The translations under genes and the position numbers were made by a program. The notes beneath the pieces were generated by a model. It was not told the DNA's origin. It was given only the letters and a program-made list of their open reading frames with translations, and did not search any database. From assembly GCF_000500935.1 (NCBI RefSeq), contig NC_022998.1:1096555-1160554 (forward strand): a stretch of 64,000 nt of DNA, written 5' to 3'. Below are positions 21,116-31,721 of this stretch, in pieces (the stretch's first letter is position 1; each line of letters opens with the position of its first letter). Source of the DNA: Spiroplasma apis B31. GTDB lineage: Bacteria; Bacillota_I; Bacilli_A; Mycoplasmatales; Mycoplasmataceae.

Positions 21116-22528
21116 AAAATTTTTTTGATCATCTGTATTTGATTGGTCAATTATAAATTCTTTTCTATTTGTTTTTATTATCTTAGTAATTAATATTATG
21201 TAAGTAAAAAATATAAAAGTAGTTGATATAACAACTTGTGAAATAAATTGATTTCCTGGCAGTCAAAGGTAATTAATATGACTCTTTATTTGTTTGCTGT
21301 CGTATAAAAATGAGTCGCCAAAAATATTTCTGAACGCTTCTAAAGTTTCTTTTTGTTGACTATTGTCATTAATTTGACTTATTAGGTCGGTGTTTCAAAA
21401 ATCTACTAGCAAATTTAGTTTATATACAGAGTACGCATTAACAACAACTACCAATATGATTTCAATAAACAAGATTGAGAATTGTGAAATGAAAAAAAGT
21501 TTATTTATCTTCCATCCCTTAATATAAAAGATTATGAATATACACATAGTTGCCATTAAAAACGAAGTCGTAATAATTGGTAAGACCGCAACCATAAAAA
21601 ATGAGCTACCCGTGTTAGAAACTAAATTATTAAAACTATCAAACGATTTAAAACTTTTCACTAGTGACGGTAATATATATGTTCAATTCAAAAGTGATAA
21701 TATTTCTCCATCGGTAACTGATAAGCTTATTATGTAAATAAGTTGAGGTATAAAAACAAGAAACGAAGCAATTATTAGTCACAATGAGATATTTCTATTA
21801 TTGTTAATTGTAAGTTTATTTAACAAGTTAACTAACTTACTTTGTCCAACACCAGTTTTTCTTGTCGATAGATATTGTACTAAGTTTTCTGTTTTTTTAG
21901 ACTCATTCGAATTCATAACATTGTTGCTGAATAAAGATAAGAATATTATTATAACCATTACCTTAAATAAATTAAATCATCAAGTAGAGATTGTTGTGGT
22001 TCATTGATACTTTTTACCATTACCATCTCCAAAACTTGCGGTGAACGTGTTAAATAAATCTTTTAAATCACTATGTATCGAGTCAAGGTTTTTACTTTTT
22101 GCTATAAATATAAAAAGATCGTAAAAACAAGAATAATAATATTCTGCAACAGAGAATGCAAAGACAGAAAGAATAATAAAGAGCATCAAAATACCAAAAT
22201 ATGAAGCTTTAACATGAAGGTTCATTCTTTTGTTTAAAACTATGAATGGCATCAAAAACAACAACAAAATCGAAAATAATAACAATGCAAATCCTGTTCA
22301 CAAAAAAGTTTTCATTAAGTTCTCTGAGGGAGTTACATCATCACCAAAATATTTTATTATGGTTTGGTAATTTTCAAAATACTCTAAAAGATTTTTGTTC
22401 GAATAAAAAATCCCGATAAATGTGAATGAAGGAACCGATATAAGCATGAATACACAACAAGCAAAAAAAGATTTTTTAAATAAGTTTTTTTTACTCAAAT
22501 TTCTTGTTGATATAAAAGTATCCTTCAT
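21098..22528 (-). CDS. Multi-pass membrane protein of unknown function, 476 residues
   Basis: Several TGA-Trp codons join this into one 476-residue frame from the ATG at 22528 (AGGTGAAAAT upstream). Clear membrane helices occur near residues 19-40 (FFACCVFMLISVPSFTFIGI), around 80-105 (LLFSILLLFLMPFIVL), 112-135 (FGILMLFIILSVFAFSV), 160-250, 290-345 and near the C-terminus (FISQVVISTTFIFFTYIILI). The tail is polar and ends NNSS. It sits between prmC and tsaC, a position normally without a transporter gene. I see no ATPase partner next to it and cannot assign a substrate or family. Confidence 0.7.
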
Positions 22529-22560
22529 ATTTTCACCTACTTACTAATAACAAAATATCT

Positions 22561-23355
22561 TCAGTTATTAAAATAATCTTTTTTAAAATCTATTTTATAT
22601 TTTACTACTTTATGTTTGAATAACTTTTCAATTCCGTTTTTTTGTTGAAAACCAAACTCAGATATTATTATTAGATTTTTATTTATTTTATATAAATTAT
22701 CAAGAAGATCAAACAACTTTTGATAAAAGTACAAACCATCATTCACAGCAAAAAGGGCTAGATGCGGTTCAAATTTACTCACTGAATGCGCAACGTTTAC
22801 ATCACCTTTTTTTATATATGGTGGATTCATCAAAATAATATCTGGGGTTAATTGAAGTTCAAATATGAAATCTAAAAAATCGCTGTTTATCAGATTTGCC
22901 TCAATATTTAAAATTTCGGAGTTGTATTTTGCTACCTCAAGTGCACTTGATGATATATCTGATAATCAAAGTTCAATATTTCGAAACTTCTTTTTTAGAC
23001 TTAACCCGATACAACCACTACCACAACAAACGTCTATGACTAAATTACCACTTTTAGTGAAATTAAGGGCCTCCTCAACAAGCATCTCAGTTTCTACCCT
23101 TGGTATTAGCACTCTATCATCCACGTAGAATTCGCTTTCATAAAAATACTTCTTTTTAGTTATATATTCTAGTGGAATACCTTGTTTAAATTGATTTATG
23201 TATTCAAAAAAAAGATCTAACTTTTTATTCTCAATAGTATTATTTATTGAGAAATCATTTGCAGATCATTTATTTAAGACCATTAATATCTCTTTAATCA
23301 CCTTAAAATCAATATTCGATAATTGTTCAGAACTTAATAGATCTTTTATAACCAT
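22561..23355 (-). CDS. prmC: Peptide chain release factor N5-glutamine methyltransferase
   Basis: The 264-residue protein methylates the GGQ glutamine of the release factor encoded immediately upstream. The SAM-binding motif VIDVCCGSGCIGLSL and the catalytic NPPY (177-180, in LMNPPYIKKGDV) are intact. Its N-terminal helical domain carries GIPLEYITKKKYFY, equivalent to the PxxYxxG..F substrate-contact motif. The ATG lies 3 bases after the prfA stop. Confidence 0.93.
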
Positions 23356-23358
23356 GAG

Positions 23359-24447
23359 TTAGTTTCCTTCGATGTGTTTTTCAATCAATTCTTTTTGTTC
23401 GTTATTTATTAATTCTGTAATAATCTCTTCCAAGTTTCCTTCCATCACTTGATCTAGCTTATTAAGTGTTAAATTAATTCTATGATCAGTTACTCTATTT
23501 TGTGCATAGTTATATGTTCTAATTTTCTCACTTCTCGCTCCTGTACCAACGGCGTTTTTTCTCATATTAGCTGCCTCTGATTGTTGTTTCTCTAACTCTG
23601 CTTCATAAATTTTTGATCTTAGCATTGTCATTGCAATATCCTTGTTATCATGCTGGCTTCTTCCATCTTGTGAAGATGCAACAACACCAGTCGGAATATG
23701 AGTAATTCGTACCGCTGAGTCAGTAGTATTAATGTGTTGTCCACCAGCTCCACTTGCTCTAAATGTATCAATTCTTAGATCACTTGCTTTTATTTGAACT
23801 TCTACGTCACTCATTTCTGGAAGAACTGCAACTGTGGCTGTCGATGTTTGAATTCTACCTTTAGATTCTGTTTTGGGAACTCTTTGAACTCTGTGACTTC
23901 CGGACTCAAATTTCATTTTGGAATAAGCACCAGTACCTTTTAAAAGAAAAGAAATTTGTGTAAATCCCCCTGCTGTTGATTCACTTTTTTCTAAAATATC
24001 TATTTTTCAATTATTTTTTTCAGCTAGCTTTGTATACATTCTAAATAAATCACCTGCAAAAATGTTCGCCTCATCTCCACCTGCTGCACCCCTAATCTCA
24101 AAAATTACATTTTTGTCATCATTAGGGTCCTTTGGTAATAACAGTAGTTCAATTTCTTCTTCTAACTTCTTAGTGTTATGTTGAGATTCGTCTAATTGAG
24201 CTTTTGCTAATTCTCTCATCTCCGGATCTTTTTCATTATCTAAAATACTTTTTGCTTCTTGAAGATCAGACACTACTTTTTTATACTCCATGTATTTTTG
24301 AACGGGCTGTTCTAAATTAGAGCGTTCTTTATTTAACTCAGTTAACAACTTGATGTCCCTTAAGTTTTCTTCTTTTTGAAGTTCGTTATCAATAGTTTTT
24401 ACACGTTCTTCCATGATATCTAAAGCTTCAATTGTTTTTTTGTTCAT
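23359..24447 (-). CDS. prfA: Peptide chain release factor 1
   Basis: The 362-residue protein releases chains at UAA and UAG. The GGQ loop is at 235-237 ([16 protein letters not shown]) and the family start of the core [18 protein letters not shown] is at 178. I start at MNKKTIEAL (24447) after TAGGAGAATTTAAA. With UGA reassigned to Trp, RF1 alone is sufficient, consistent with the rest of the window. Followed by prmC and preceded by tdk. Confidence 0.96.
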
Positions 24448-24458
24448 TTTAAATTCTC

Positions 24459-25061
24459 CTATTTTGGTTCTATGTAACAGTGTCGGCATCTAGCCTCATA
24501 CTTCTCTTGTGCAGAAATCAACACAATTGGTTCGTTAGCTTTGGCTGGTTCTCCATTAATAATTCTTTGAGTTCGGTTCGCATTACCACCACAAGAGTGA
24601 CAAATAGAGGTTAACTTATCAACATATTCAGCTTGCACTAATAGGCGATCAACATTTTGAAATGGATTATTTTTAAAATCTTTATCCAAACCATTAGCAA
24701 TAACTATTATACCTTTATCAGCCAATCGTGACAAAACTTCGACTATGTTTGTATCTAAAAATTGTATTTCATCCACCCCAACTATATCTACATTCTTTTT
24801 AGCGCTTTCCTCAAGAAAAATCTTTTCCAATTCTTCACTGTTTGTTACCTTAATTGATTCAATACTAAGTCCCGAGTGCGAAAACACATCTTCCTTAGAA
24901 TATCGATTATCAATATCAGGTTTAAAAACCAGCACATTTTGTTGAGCATATTGATATCTGCGAAGTCTTCTTATGAATTCCTCTGTTTTACCAGCGAACA
25001 TACACCCAGTGATTAATTCTATTCATCCTCTTTTTGACTTAAGATTGATTCTATAATCCAT
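24459..25061 (-). CDS. tdk: Thymidine kinase
   Basis: The 200-residue type II thymidine kinase phosphorylates deoxythymidine for salvage. The P-loop is GCMFAGKT (19-26), the Walker B-like segment is [13 protein letters not shown], and four cysteines in CHSCGG and CRHCY form the zinc site of the lasso domain. The ATG at 25061 adds 20 residues upstream of the P-loop and is preceded by GGAGAAAC. Ends 11 bases before the prfA start. Confidence 0.95.
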
Positions 25062-25093
25062 TTTGTTTCTCCAATTCTTAATTGACTTTAAAA

Positions 25094-26047
25094 TTATATG
25101 TTATTATTTATAAGTTTTTTTAAATCTTCTATCAAAAGTTTCAACTCTTTAAGTGAAGTGAGTTTACAACCAGATGCTAATTTATGTCCACCACCGTTAT
25201 ATTTTATAGCAACACTATTTATATCAAAGTTTCTACTTCTTAATGATACTTTTAACTCACCCAATTTATTTTTATAAACTAGAAACCAAATATCAATTTC
25301 TTTAATTCCTGACATTGTTGACAAAGCCAGTTTCATTTTTTCTTCTCTAATACTGCTTTTTCTTAGATCCTTATCTTTTATAACTATATAACTTATCGGA
25401 TAATCTTTTACTTGTTTTGCTTTAAGAAACATTTTATTTAATCATTTAACAACGACTAAGTTTTTAAGATATAAATCATCATAAATTTTTGTTATATCTA
25501 TATTTTCTTGCAACAAGTTGCTTGCAACTTCGAAAGTTTCAGCAGAAGTGTTTCTGTATAAAAACCTTCCTGAATCTGTAATTAGACCAAAATAAAGAAA
25601 TTCAGCCGCTGTTTTTGAAACTTTTAGTTTATTAAAGTAGGCTCATTGTGAAATAACTTGCGTGCAAGATATTGCTTTATCATCAACTAACTTGTCTTCC
25701 GTGAAATTATCTGACTCTAAATGATGATCTATTTTAAAAATCTCTTTTACATTGTTTTTGTGTTGATAATCAATTCTATCGAAGTTTGCAACATCGACAG
25801 TGATTAAAAGGGAGTTATTTAAAGTTGTTTCATCAATTGTAAACTCATCTTCAAAGTTAGCAGCTTCGTTCAATTTCGCTCCAACAACATAAACGCTCTT
25901 ATCAGAAAAATTATCTTGTATTATATGCTTCAACCCCAATGCGCTTCCTTGGGCATCCCAATCAGGAGAGATGTGTTTTGCAATTATTATAGTATCAAAT
26001 GTTTTTATTTTTTTTATTAAGTTGTTAGACTGTGTTTCGGTAATCAT
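25094..26047 (-). CDS. DHH-family phosphoesterase (NrnA-like oligoribonuclease/pAp phosphatase)
   Basis: The 317-residue protein has the DHH domain motifs HISPDWDAQGSALGL (25-39), TVDVANFDRID and IDHHLES, then a DHHA1 domain ending in YNGGGHKLASG. This combination is typical of bacterial NrnA, which degrades nano-RNA and dephosphorylates pAp, and of related mycoplasma nucleases acting on short oligonucleotides. Trp replaces the more usual residue between the two aspartates of the first motif. The specific substrate cannot be decided here. Confidence 0.87.
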
Positions 26048-26056
26048 TTTAGTCTC

Positions 26057-27916
26057 CTATACTGCCTTAAGAATCGCTTTGTTATTAAAATATACTTTAA
26101 CCTTATCACCTATATCATAACCCCTAGGTGAATAAAACAAAAGTTTTACATCGTTATTTAAAACTACTTCATACATTTCTCTGTCTATGAAAATATTGTT
26201 TTTACTTATTTCTCCTTGGAACTCGAAATAATGACCCGTTATGTCTTTCTTATTAGTGTAAATCTCGAATGGATTCAACAATATCTGGCCTTTTAACGGC
26301 AGGCTTTTGGTTTCAAGTTTCAACTTTTGATTATCGACTCTCAAGTTTTTGCCATCATAAGTGAAAGGTACTCTATTCTTATCAATGAAGAAATCACTTC
26401 CATAAGTGCTTCAACTTTCCCCTAAAAGATTCTCTAAGTTAGTTTTCTTTATGAAAGAGTTTTCCACTAACACAAAATCTTCTTTAACATTGTGTAACTT
26501 ATTTATACTCTTTTCAATAAACACAACTGTGAATTTAGGATTTAGTTTTTTTAAATTATTTGCTGCATTTATAATTTCTTCTGCCTCATCGTAAGAAAGT
26601 TTTTCTAGTACATTATAAAAAACAATATTGTACTTGTTCAAATAAACTGACTTTAAAAGTTTGAACTGTATATTATTTATCGCACTAAACTTTAGTGAGT
26701 TTTTCAATAAGTTGAAAGATATCCCGAGATCTTCTGCCGTTGTATCGGTTCACGTTATTGCCTGCTTATAAACTGAAGTTATTTTATTTTTTAACTCACG
26801 TTTTTTTTCTCTAAATTTATTGAAGTCACCATCCATAACATCATCATCTAAAACTTTTTTATGGTACTTGTGCATTACTTCAACTATTTTACCCCTTAAG
26901 GTTGTTGACTCATCAAACAATGCATCATAAAACATTTTTTCTTGTTTTTTTCTAAACTCGTAACGTTGGTCTTGGACTAACTGTCTTCAAGAGAAGAATG
27001 TTTCTAATGTCTTAACCTTCTTTTGCTTTGCGTAATTAAATTTTATTAGCTCTTGTTTAATCTGTTTTTCTAACCCTTTTAGAACAACTTTGTTTTTTTC
27101 TATTTTACTTTTAACATTACCTACTTTAACATCAATTATTTTTAAATGCTTTCGCACTAGATAGATATGTTGTCTGAAGTTCAATTCTTTTGCCTTTTTC
27201 TTAATGCTTTTTTGTTTTGATTTATTAGCATTATATTCGCAAGTACATAATGAATTAAGATCTATAAAAGAATAGACTTTGTCCCAAAGACTTTGCAAGA
27301 AGTTTTGAAAAAGTTCTAAGTTGGCTGTTTTTTCTTTTAAATAAAAGTAATCTCTAGTTATAATTTTTATATGTTCTGCTAGGTTAGGATACCTTTCTTC
27401 TAAATTTGAGTCATTAAAGGTAACAATTTGCTTTAAGAAATCTGAAAGTCATTGTTCTTCTACTTCGATAGATCCATCAATAAACTTTTCAATCATCAAT
27501 TCAACTTTTCTTCTCATTGAAAGGTCAGTCTCATTATTTTTAGAGGTAGAGAAAGAAAGAAAAGAATATTTGCTGTTTAAATAATTAACTTTTGCTTCAG
27601 TATAAAAGTTTTTGTTAAATAAAAGAGAAAAATACAATCAAAACTTTTCGGGTCATTGTCTAAAAAATCTATTCCCTGGTTTTATTAGAGATACTCTTGT
27701 TTTTGTTCATTGCTTATTAACTTTGTCATATCCATCAATTTTAAAAACACCACTTTTAACTGAATGATTACCTATTAAGATATTTTTTATTTGTTTTGAA
27801 GCCTGTCTTTCTCTTGCAAGGAGACTTACAACATTAGAGCTTTTTATATCTAAATTAATATTTTGTAAATTTATTTTTTTATTATTAAACTTTGTATTTT
27901 TTAACAAAAAACTCAT
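26057..27916 (-). CDS. Degenerate ABC-transporter ATPase-like protein with TOBE-like tail, 619 residues
   Basis: One 619-residue frame when TGA is Trp; ATG at 27916. The first ~60 residues align with an importer ABC ATPase: LQNINLDIKSSNVVSLLARE, and GNHSVKSGVFKIDGYDKV where functional proteins have the SGxIxxDGxDV motif. The Walker A is gone: LLARERQASKQIKNILIG stands where LLGPSGSGKSTLLxxIAG is expected. About 330 helical, Lys-rich residues follow in place of the Q-loop region. Then LSYDEAEEIINAANNLKKLN corresponds to LSGGEQQRVxIARAL, and TVVFIEKSINKL to the Walker B/D-loop without the DE pair. The end YDIGDKVKVYFNNKAIL resembles a MalK/PotA-type TOBE domain. Probably not an ATPase; intact frame suggests a retained role. 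Confidence 0.7.
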
Positions 27917-27966
27917 GGTGAACTCCTTCCCACATAATATTATTGTATAACAATTTAAAATAAAAT

Positions 27967-27992
27967 AAAAAACTAGGTAATCCTAGTTTTTT
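27967..27992 (-). terminator. Terminator of rpmE
   Basis: A perfect stem AAAAAACTAGG / CCTAGTTTTTT with loop TAAT follows the rpmE stop; T run on the minus strand. Confidence 0.85.
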
Positions 27993-28006
27993 AGCAAAGT
28001 AAGAAA

Positions 28007-28294
28007 TTATTTACTTTCTTTTGATTTTTTAGCATTTTCTGCTTTTTGAGCTGCACTTGCTTTTTCTCTTTCTGCAGCTTTAGCGTCTTTTTTAACAAAT
28101 TTTTCTTTAAACTTTTCAACACGACCTTCTGCGTTAGCAAAAGATTGTTTACCAGTGTAAAATGGGTGACAGTTTGAACAAGTATCTATTCTTACTTCCT
28201 CACCTTTTGTTGAACCTGAAATAAATTCATTGTTGCAAGTTGTACAAACAAACTTAGCTTGAAAGTATTGCGGGTGTGCATTTAGTTTAGGCAT
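28007..28294 (-). CDS. rpmE: 50S ribosomal protein L31, zinc-binding type with Lys-rich tail
   Basis: The 95-residue protein starts MPKLNAHPQYFQAKFVC at 28294, with AAAGGAGATAAAAAT upstream. Cys residues in CTTC and CSNC are the zinc ligands of the C+ form of L31, and HPFYTGKQ is the family signature. The last ~30 residues are a Lys/Ala/Glu-rich extension (EREKASAAQKAENAKKSKES) longer than in most bacteria. Monocistronic, with a terminator directly after it. Confidence 0.95.
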   Translation of the reverse strand: MPKLNAHPQYFQAKFVCTTCNNEFISGSTKGEEVRIDTCSNCHPFYTGKQSFANAEGRVEKFKEKFVKKDAKAAEREKASAAQKAENAKKSKESK

Positions 28295-28355
28295 ATTTTT
28301 ATCTCCTTTTATTTTAAATAACTTTAAGTTCAATACAAAAATAATAATACCATAT

Positions 28356-28394
28356 AAACAAAAAAACTAATTAATTAATTAGCTTTTTTGTTTA
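28356..28394 (-). terminator. Terminator after the orphan HTH gene
   Basis: ACAAAAAAACTAATT / AATTAGCTTTTTTGT form a long AT-rich stem with one mismatch, overlapping the stop of the HTH gene. Confidence 0.6.
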
Positions 28395-28565
28395 TTTTTC
28401 GTATTTAGTCTTTAAGGCTTCTCTGCCCCCGTCTTTATACTTTTTCATTCAGTTTCTAAGTGATACTACACTTATATTTCTAGTGGGCGCAAACTGAATA
28501 GCAGTTGCCCCCGATTTCTTGAAGTCCTCGATAATTTTGATTTTCTCTTCAACAGTAAGATGCAT
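28392..28565 (-). CDS. Orphan helix-turn-helix protein, transposase OrfA-like, 57 residues
   Basis: This short frame begins MHLTVEEKIKIIEDFKKSG and continues ATAIQFAPTRNISVVSLRNW (TGA=Trp) then MKKYKDGGREALKTKYEK. The layout, a Lys-rich first helix, a turn and a recognition helix SVVSLRNWMKKY, matches the helix-turn-helix of IS3-type OrfA or of ranaviral-like insertion regulators, and resembles the OrfA of the IS at 53.8 kb in form (SYSTVRRMCVDW). No integrase, inverted repeat or second frame is nearby. GGAGAG precedes the ATG and a terminator follows, so it looks like a real stand-alone gene. Either a transposase fossil or a domesticated DNA-binding protein. Confidence 0.65.
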
Positions 28566-28622
28566 TCAAACCACTCTCCAATATTTAAAAATTTAATAAT
28601 TTTTTAATATTTGCTATGGTTA

Positions 28623-29516
28623 TTATTTTGCTTTTCCTTGACTCCCAAATACTTTTGTCAATTCTAAGAAAGTTTCTTTTATTGCTTTATATCCTGGCGC
28701 TAAAAGTTTTCTTGGATCGAATCCTTTAGCGTCATCATCTAAATCTTTTTTATCTTCGATGTATTTTCTAGTAGCGTCTCTAAATGATAATTGTAACTCA
28801 GTGTTTACATTAATCTTAGAAATACCTAATTTGATAGCTTTTTCTACTTGATCTTGAGGGATACCTGAACCACCATGTAGAACCATTGGTAGGTTGCAAG
28901 CTTCTTGTAAACTTTCTAATGTTTCAAAAGATAATGCTTTTCATCATTCAGGATATTTTCCATGAATATTTCCGATTCCGGCTGCAAGCATGCTAATTCC
29001 AGTGGTTGACATTTCAGCTGCTTGTTTAGGGTCACCTAGTTCACCTTCACCAACAACACCGTCTTCTTCCCCACCAATTGAACCTATTTCTGCTTCAACA
29101 GAAACTTCGTGCTCATTTGCAAAAGCCATTAATTCTTTAACTTTTGCAATGTTTTCTTCATAGGGAAGGTGAGACCCGTCGAACATTACAGAAGAGTAAC
29201 CAGCTTCAATACACTTCTTAGCCATTTCAATTGATTGACCATGATCTAAGTGTAAAGCTACTGGAACTGTAATATTAAGTTCTTCTAGTAATCCATTAAC
29301 CATTCCTACGATGGTTTTTAAACCACCCATATATTTTATTGCTCCTTCTGAAGTAGCAATAATAGTAGGTGTGTTTGACTCCTGAGCAGCTTCTAAAACC
29401 GCCTTCGCTCATTCAAGATTGTTTATGTTAAAGTGTCCTATAGCATATTTTCCTGCATGTGCATCCTTAACCATTTGACTAGCATTAACTAATCGATTGT
29501 GATATTTTTTTGACAT
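28623..29516 (-). CDS. fba: Fructose-bisphosphate aldolase, class II
   Basis: The 297-residue zinc enzyme splits fructose-1,6-bisphosphate in glycolysis. Visible are the metal-ligand segment VALHLDHGQSIEMAKKC, the SVMFDGSHLPYEENI loop, EVSVEAEIGSIGGEEDGV, GNIHGKYPE and HGGSGIPQDQVEKAI. Start MSKKYHNRLVNASQMV follows GGGAGGAAAT. Trp-TGA codons restore continuity at 28.94 kb and 29.41 kb. Single-gene unit. Confidence 0.97.
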
Positions 29517-29598
29517 AAAAAATTTCCTCCCAAAAGTTATTATACAACCATAAATACTTATAGTGTAGGTTATTATTAAAATCCTAGTGTGCTAACAA

Positions 29599-31209
29599 TT
29601 ACGTTGTTTTCTTGCTACTTTCTTTATCGATAGCACTTACGAAACCTTTAAATAATGGGTTTGGTTTGTTAGGTCTCGAAGTAAACTCAGGGTGATATTG
29701 ACATGCTATAAAGAAATCATTACTTGGGATTTCAATTACTTCAACTAAATTTTCTTCTTGGTAAATACCAGAGAAAACCATCCCCGCTTCTTCAAACTTT
29801 GATTTAAATTTGTTATTAAATTCAAAACGATGACGATGACGCTCTAATGCATAATCGCTACTGTACAATGTTTTTGCTAGTGTTCCTTCTACTAACTTTG
29901 TTTTATAAACACCTAACCTAAGTGTTCCCCCAATTTTCTCTCTATTCTTTCCTTCAATGATATCTATAATAGGATATGGAGTATATTCATCTAACTCAGT
30001 TGTGTTAGCACCATTATAGTTCAATACATTTCTGGCGAACTCTATACAAGCCACTTGCATACCTAAACATATTCCTAAAAATGGAATATTTTTAGTTCTA
30101 GCATATTCTACTGCTAGTATTTTTCCTTCTACACCAGACTCACCAAAACCTCCAGGTACTAATATTCCCTTTGCGTCACTTAGAAAACTTTCAACATTCT
30201 CTTTATTTAGCTTGCGGGCATTAACCCATACGAATTTGATTTTCTTTTTGATATCATAGCCCGCGATTTTTAACGACTCCATAACCGACAAATAAGCATC
30301 ACTTAACTCTACATATTTACCAACAATATGTACTGAAAGTGTTTCTTTGGAGCTTGCTATGTTTTCGTTAAATTGTAGCCAACCCATCAAATCGGTTTTT
30401 GAAAGTTTTAAGTTAAGTTGTTTAGCTACTATTTTGTGAAGGTTTGTTTGCTCAATTATCAGCGGTACTTTGTAAATGGACTCAACATCTTTACAAACTA
30501 TGACATTTTCTTTTGGAATATTACAAAACAGAGAGATTTTATCCTTTAATTTTTGATCTATATCCCCTTCTGTTCTAGCCACAATCACATCTGGTTGTAT
30601 CCCTAAGCTTAACATTTCTTTAACCGAATGCTGTATGGGTTTAGTTTTGTATTCACCCGATACCTTTAAGAAGGGTAATAAAGCAACGTGAATAAACATA
30701 ACTTTGTCATGCCCTTGCTCCATTCTAATTTGTCTAATAGCTTCAATAAATGGTTGTGATTCAATATCTCCAACAGTTCCACCAATTTCGCTAATTATTA
30801 CATCTGCATTAGACTCTAATTGTGCTTTGTATATTTTATCTTTAATCAAATTTGTTATATGTGGTATAACCTGTACAGTCTTACCCCCAAATTCACCTAA
30901 TCTCTCTTTAGAAAGAGCTTCTGAATAAATCTTTCCAGCACTGGTAGATGAACTTTTACGTAAATTTTCATCAATAAATCTTTCGTAATGTCCTAAATCA
31001 AGGTCAGTTTCCCCACCGTCATTGGTTACAAAAACCTCTCCGTGTTCTATAGGATTCATAGTTCCTGGGTCTATATTAAGATAAGGATCAAACTTTTGCA
31101 TAAATACTTTGATACCACTTTGTTTTAATAAAACTCCAAGTGAGCTACCTGTTATTCCCTTACCTAAACCCGAAACTACTCCACCTGTAATAAATATAAA
31201 TTTTGTCAT
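29599..31209 (-). CDS. pyrG: CTP synthase
   Basis: The 536-residue enzyme converts UTP to CTP with glutamine. The synthase domain begins [20 protein letters not shown], with [10 protein letters not shown] and [14 protein letters not shown]. The C-terminal glutamine amidotransferase has [12 protein letters not shown], the nucleophile in [18 protein letters not shown] and the catalytic His-Glu in [11 protein letters not shown] start at 31209 after AAGGAGATTTAAA, 12 codons inside the longest frame. Downstream of rpoE as in many Firmicutes. Confidence 0.97.
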   Translation of the reverse strand: MTKFIFITGGVVSGLGKGITGSSLGVLLKQSGIKVFMQKFDPYLNIDPGTMNPIEHGEVFVTNDGGETDLDLGHYERFIDENLRKSSSTSAGKIYSEALSKERLGEFGGKTVQVIPHITNLIKDKIYKAQLESNADVIISEIGGTVGDIESQPFIEAIRQIRMEQGHDKVMFIHVALLPFLKVSGEYKTKPIQHSVKEMLSLGIQPDVIVARTEGDIDQKLKDKISLFCNIPKENVIVCKDVESIYKVPLIIEQTNLHKIVAKQLNLKLSKTDLMGWLQFNENIASSKETLSVHIVGKYVELSDAYLSVMESLKIAGYDIKKKIKFVWVNARKLNKENVESFLSDAKGILVPGGFGESGVEGKILAVEYARTKNIPFLGICLGMQVACIEFARNVLNYNGANTTELDEYTPYPIIDIIEGKNREKIGGTLRLGVYKTKLVEGTLAKTLYSSDYALERHRHRFEFNNKFKSKFEEAGMVFSGIYQEENLVEVIEIPSNDFFIACQYHPEFTSRPNKPNPLFKGFVSAIDKESSKKTT

Positions 31210-31233
31210 TTTAAATCTCCTTAAAAAATAAAA

Positions 31234-31251
31234 AGTAGTTAACAAACTACT
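31234..31251 (-). terminator. Terminator of rpoE
   Basis: A 7-bp stem AGTAGTT / AACTACT is followed on the minus strand by TTTTTATTTTTT, upstream of pyrG. Confidence 0.55.
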
Positions 31252-31264
31252 ATATTATATCATT

Positions 31265-31702
31265 CTAATCATCGTAATCCTCATCATCGTCATCATCGTC
31301 TAAATCTAAGAATAAATCATTTGATGTGTCAGTAGTATCATGAATAATGTTTTCTTTAACACCTTTTTTTAAAGTATCTCCTTCATCGAAGATATCTGTA
31401 TGAACGTAAGAGTCAATATCATCGAATTCTTCTGTTGTCTCGAACTTATCAATGTAGTCATATTGTTTTTTAACATCTTCGAACTTAAGATAGTCTCTTA
31501 AACCTCATTTACCATCAGCTGTTAAAGCAAATCTATTGTCCAATACTAAATCTGTGTAAAGTTCAGCGATAATTTGATTTTTATTTACATTTTCGCCATT
31601 AATTTCTTTTGAGATTGTATTTCAAATTTCCTCAAATGAAGCATCTCCTTGCTTTTCCTTTAAAAGATTGAATGTAATTTCAATCGGTGTTAAATTTGCC
31701 AT
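31265..31702 (-). CDS. rpoE: RNA polymerase delta subunit
   Basis: The 145-residue protein has the N-terminal winged-helix-like delta domain (PIEITFNLLKEKQGDASFEE, KNQIIAELYTDLVLDNRFAL, WGLRDYLKFEDV) and a strongly acidic C-terminal tail ending DLDDDDDDEDYDD, which in Firmicutes promotes polymerase recycling and specificity. Two ATGs are adjacent; the second (31702) has the better distance from GGAGG. Trp-TGA codons are required. Confidence 0.93.
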
Positions 31703-31721
31703 CATTATTCCTCCATAGTTT

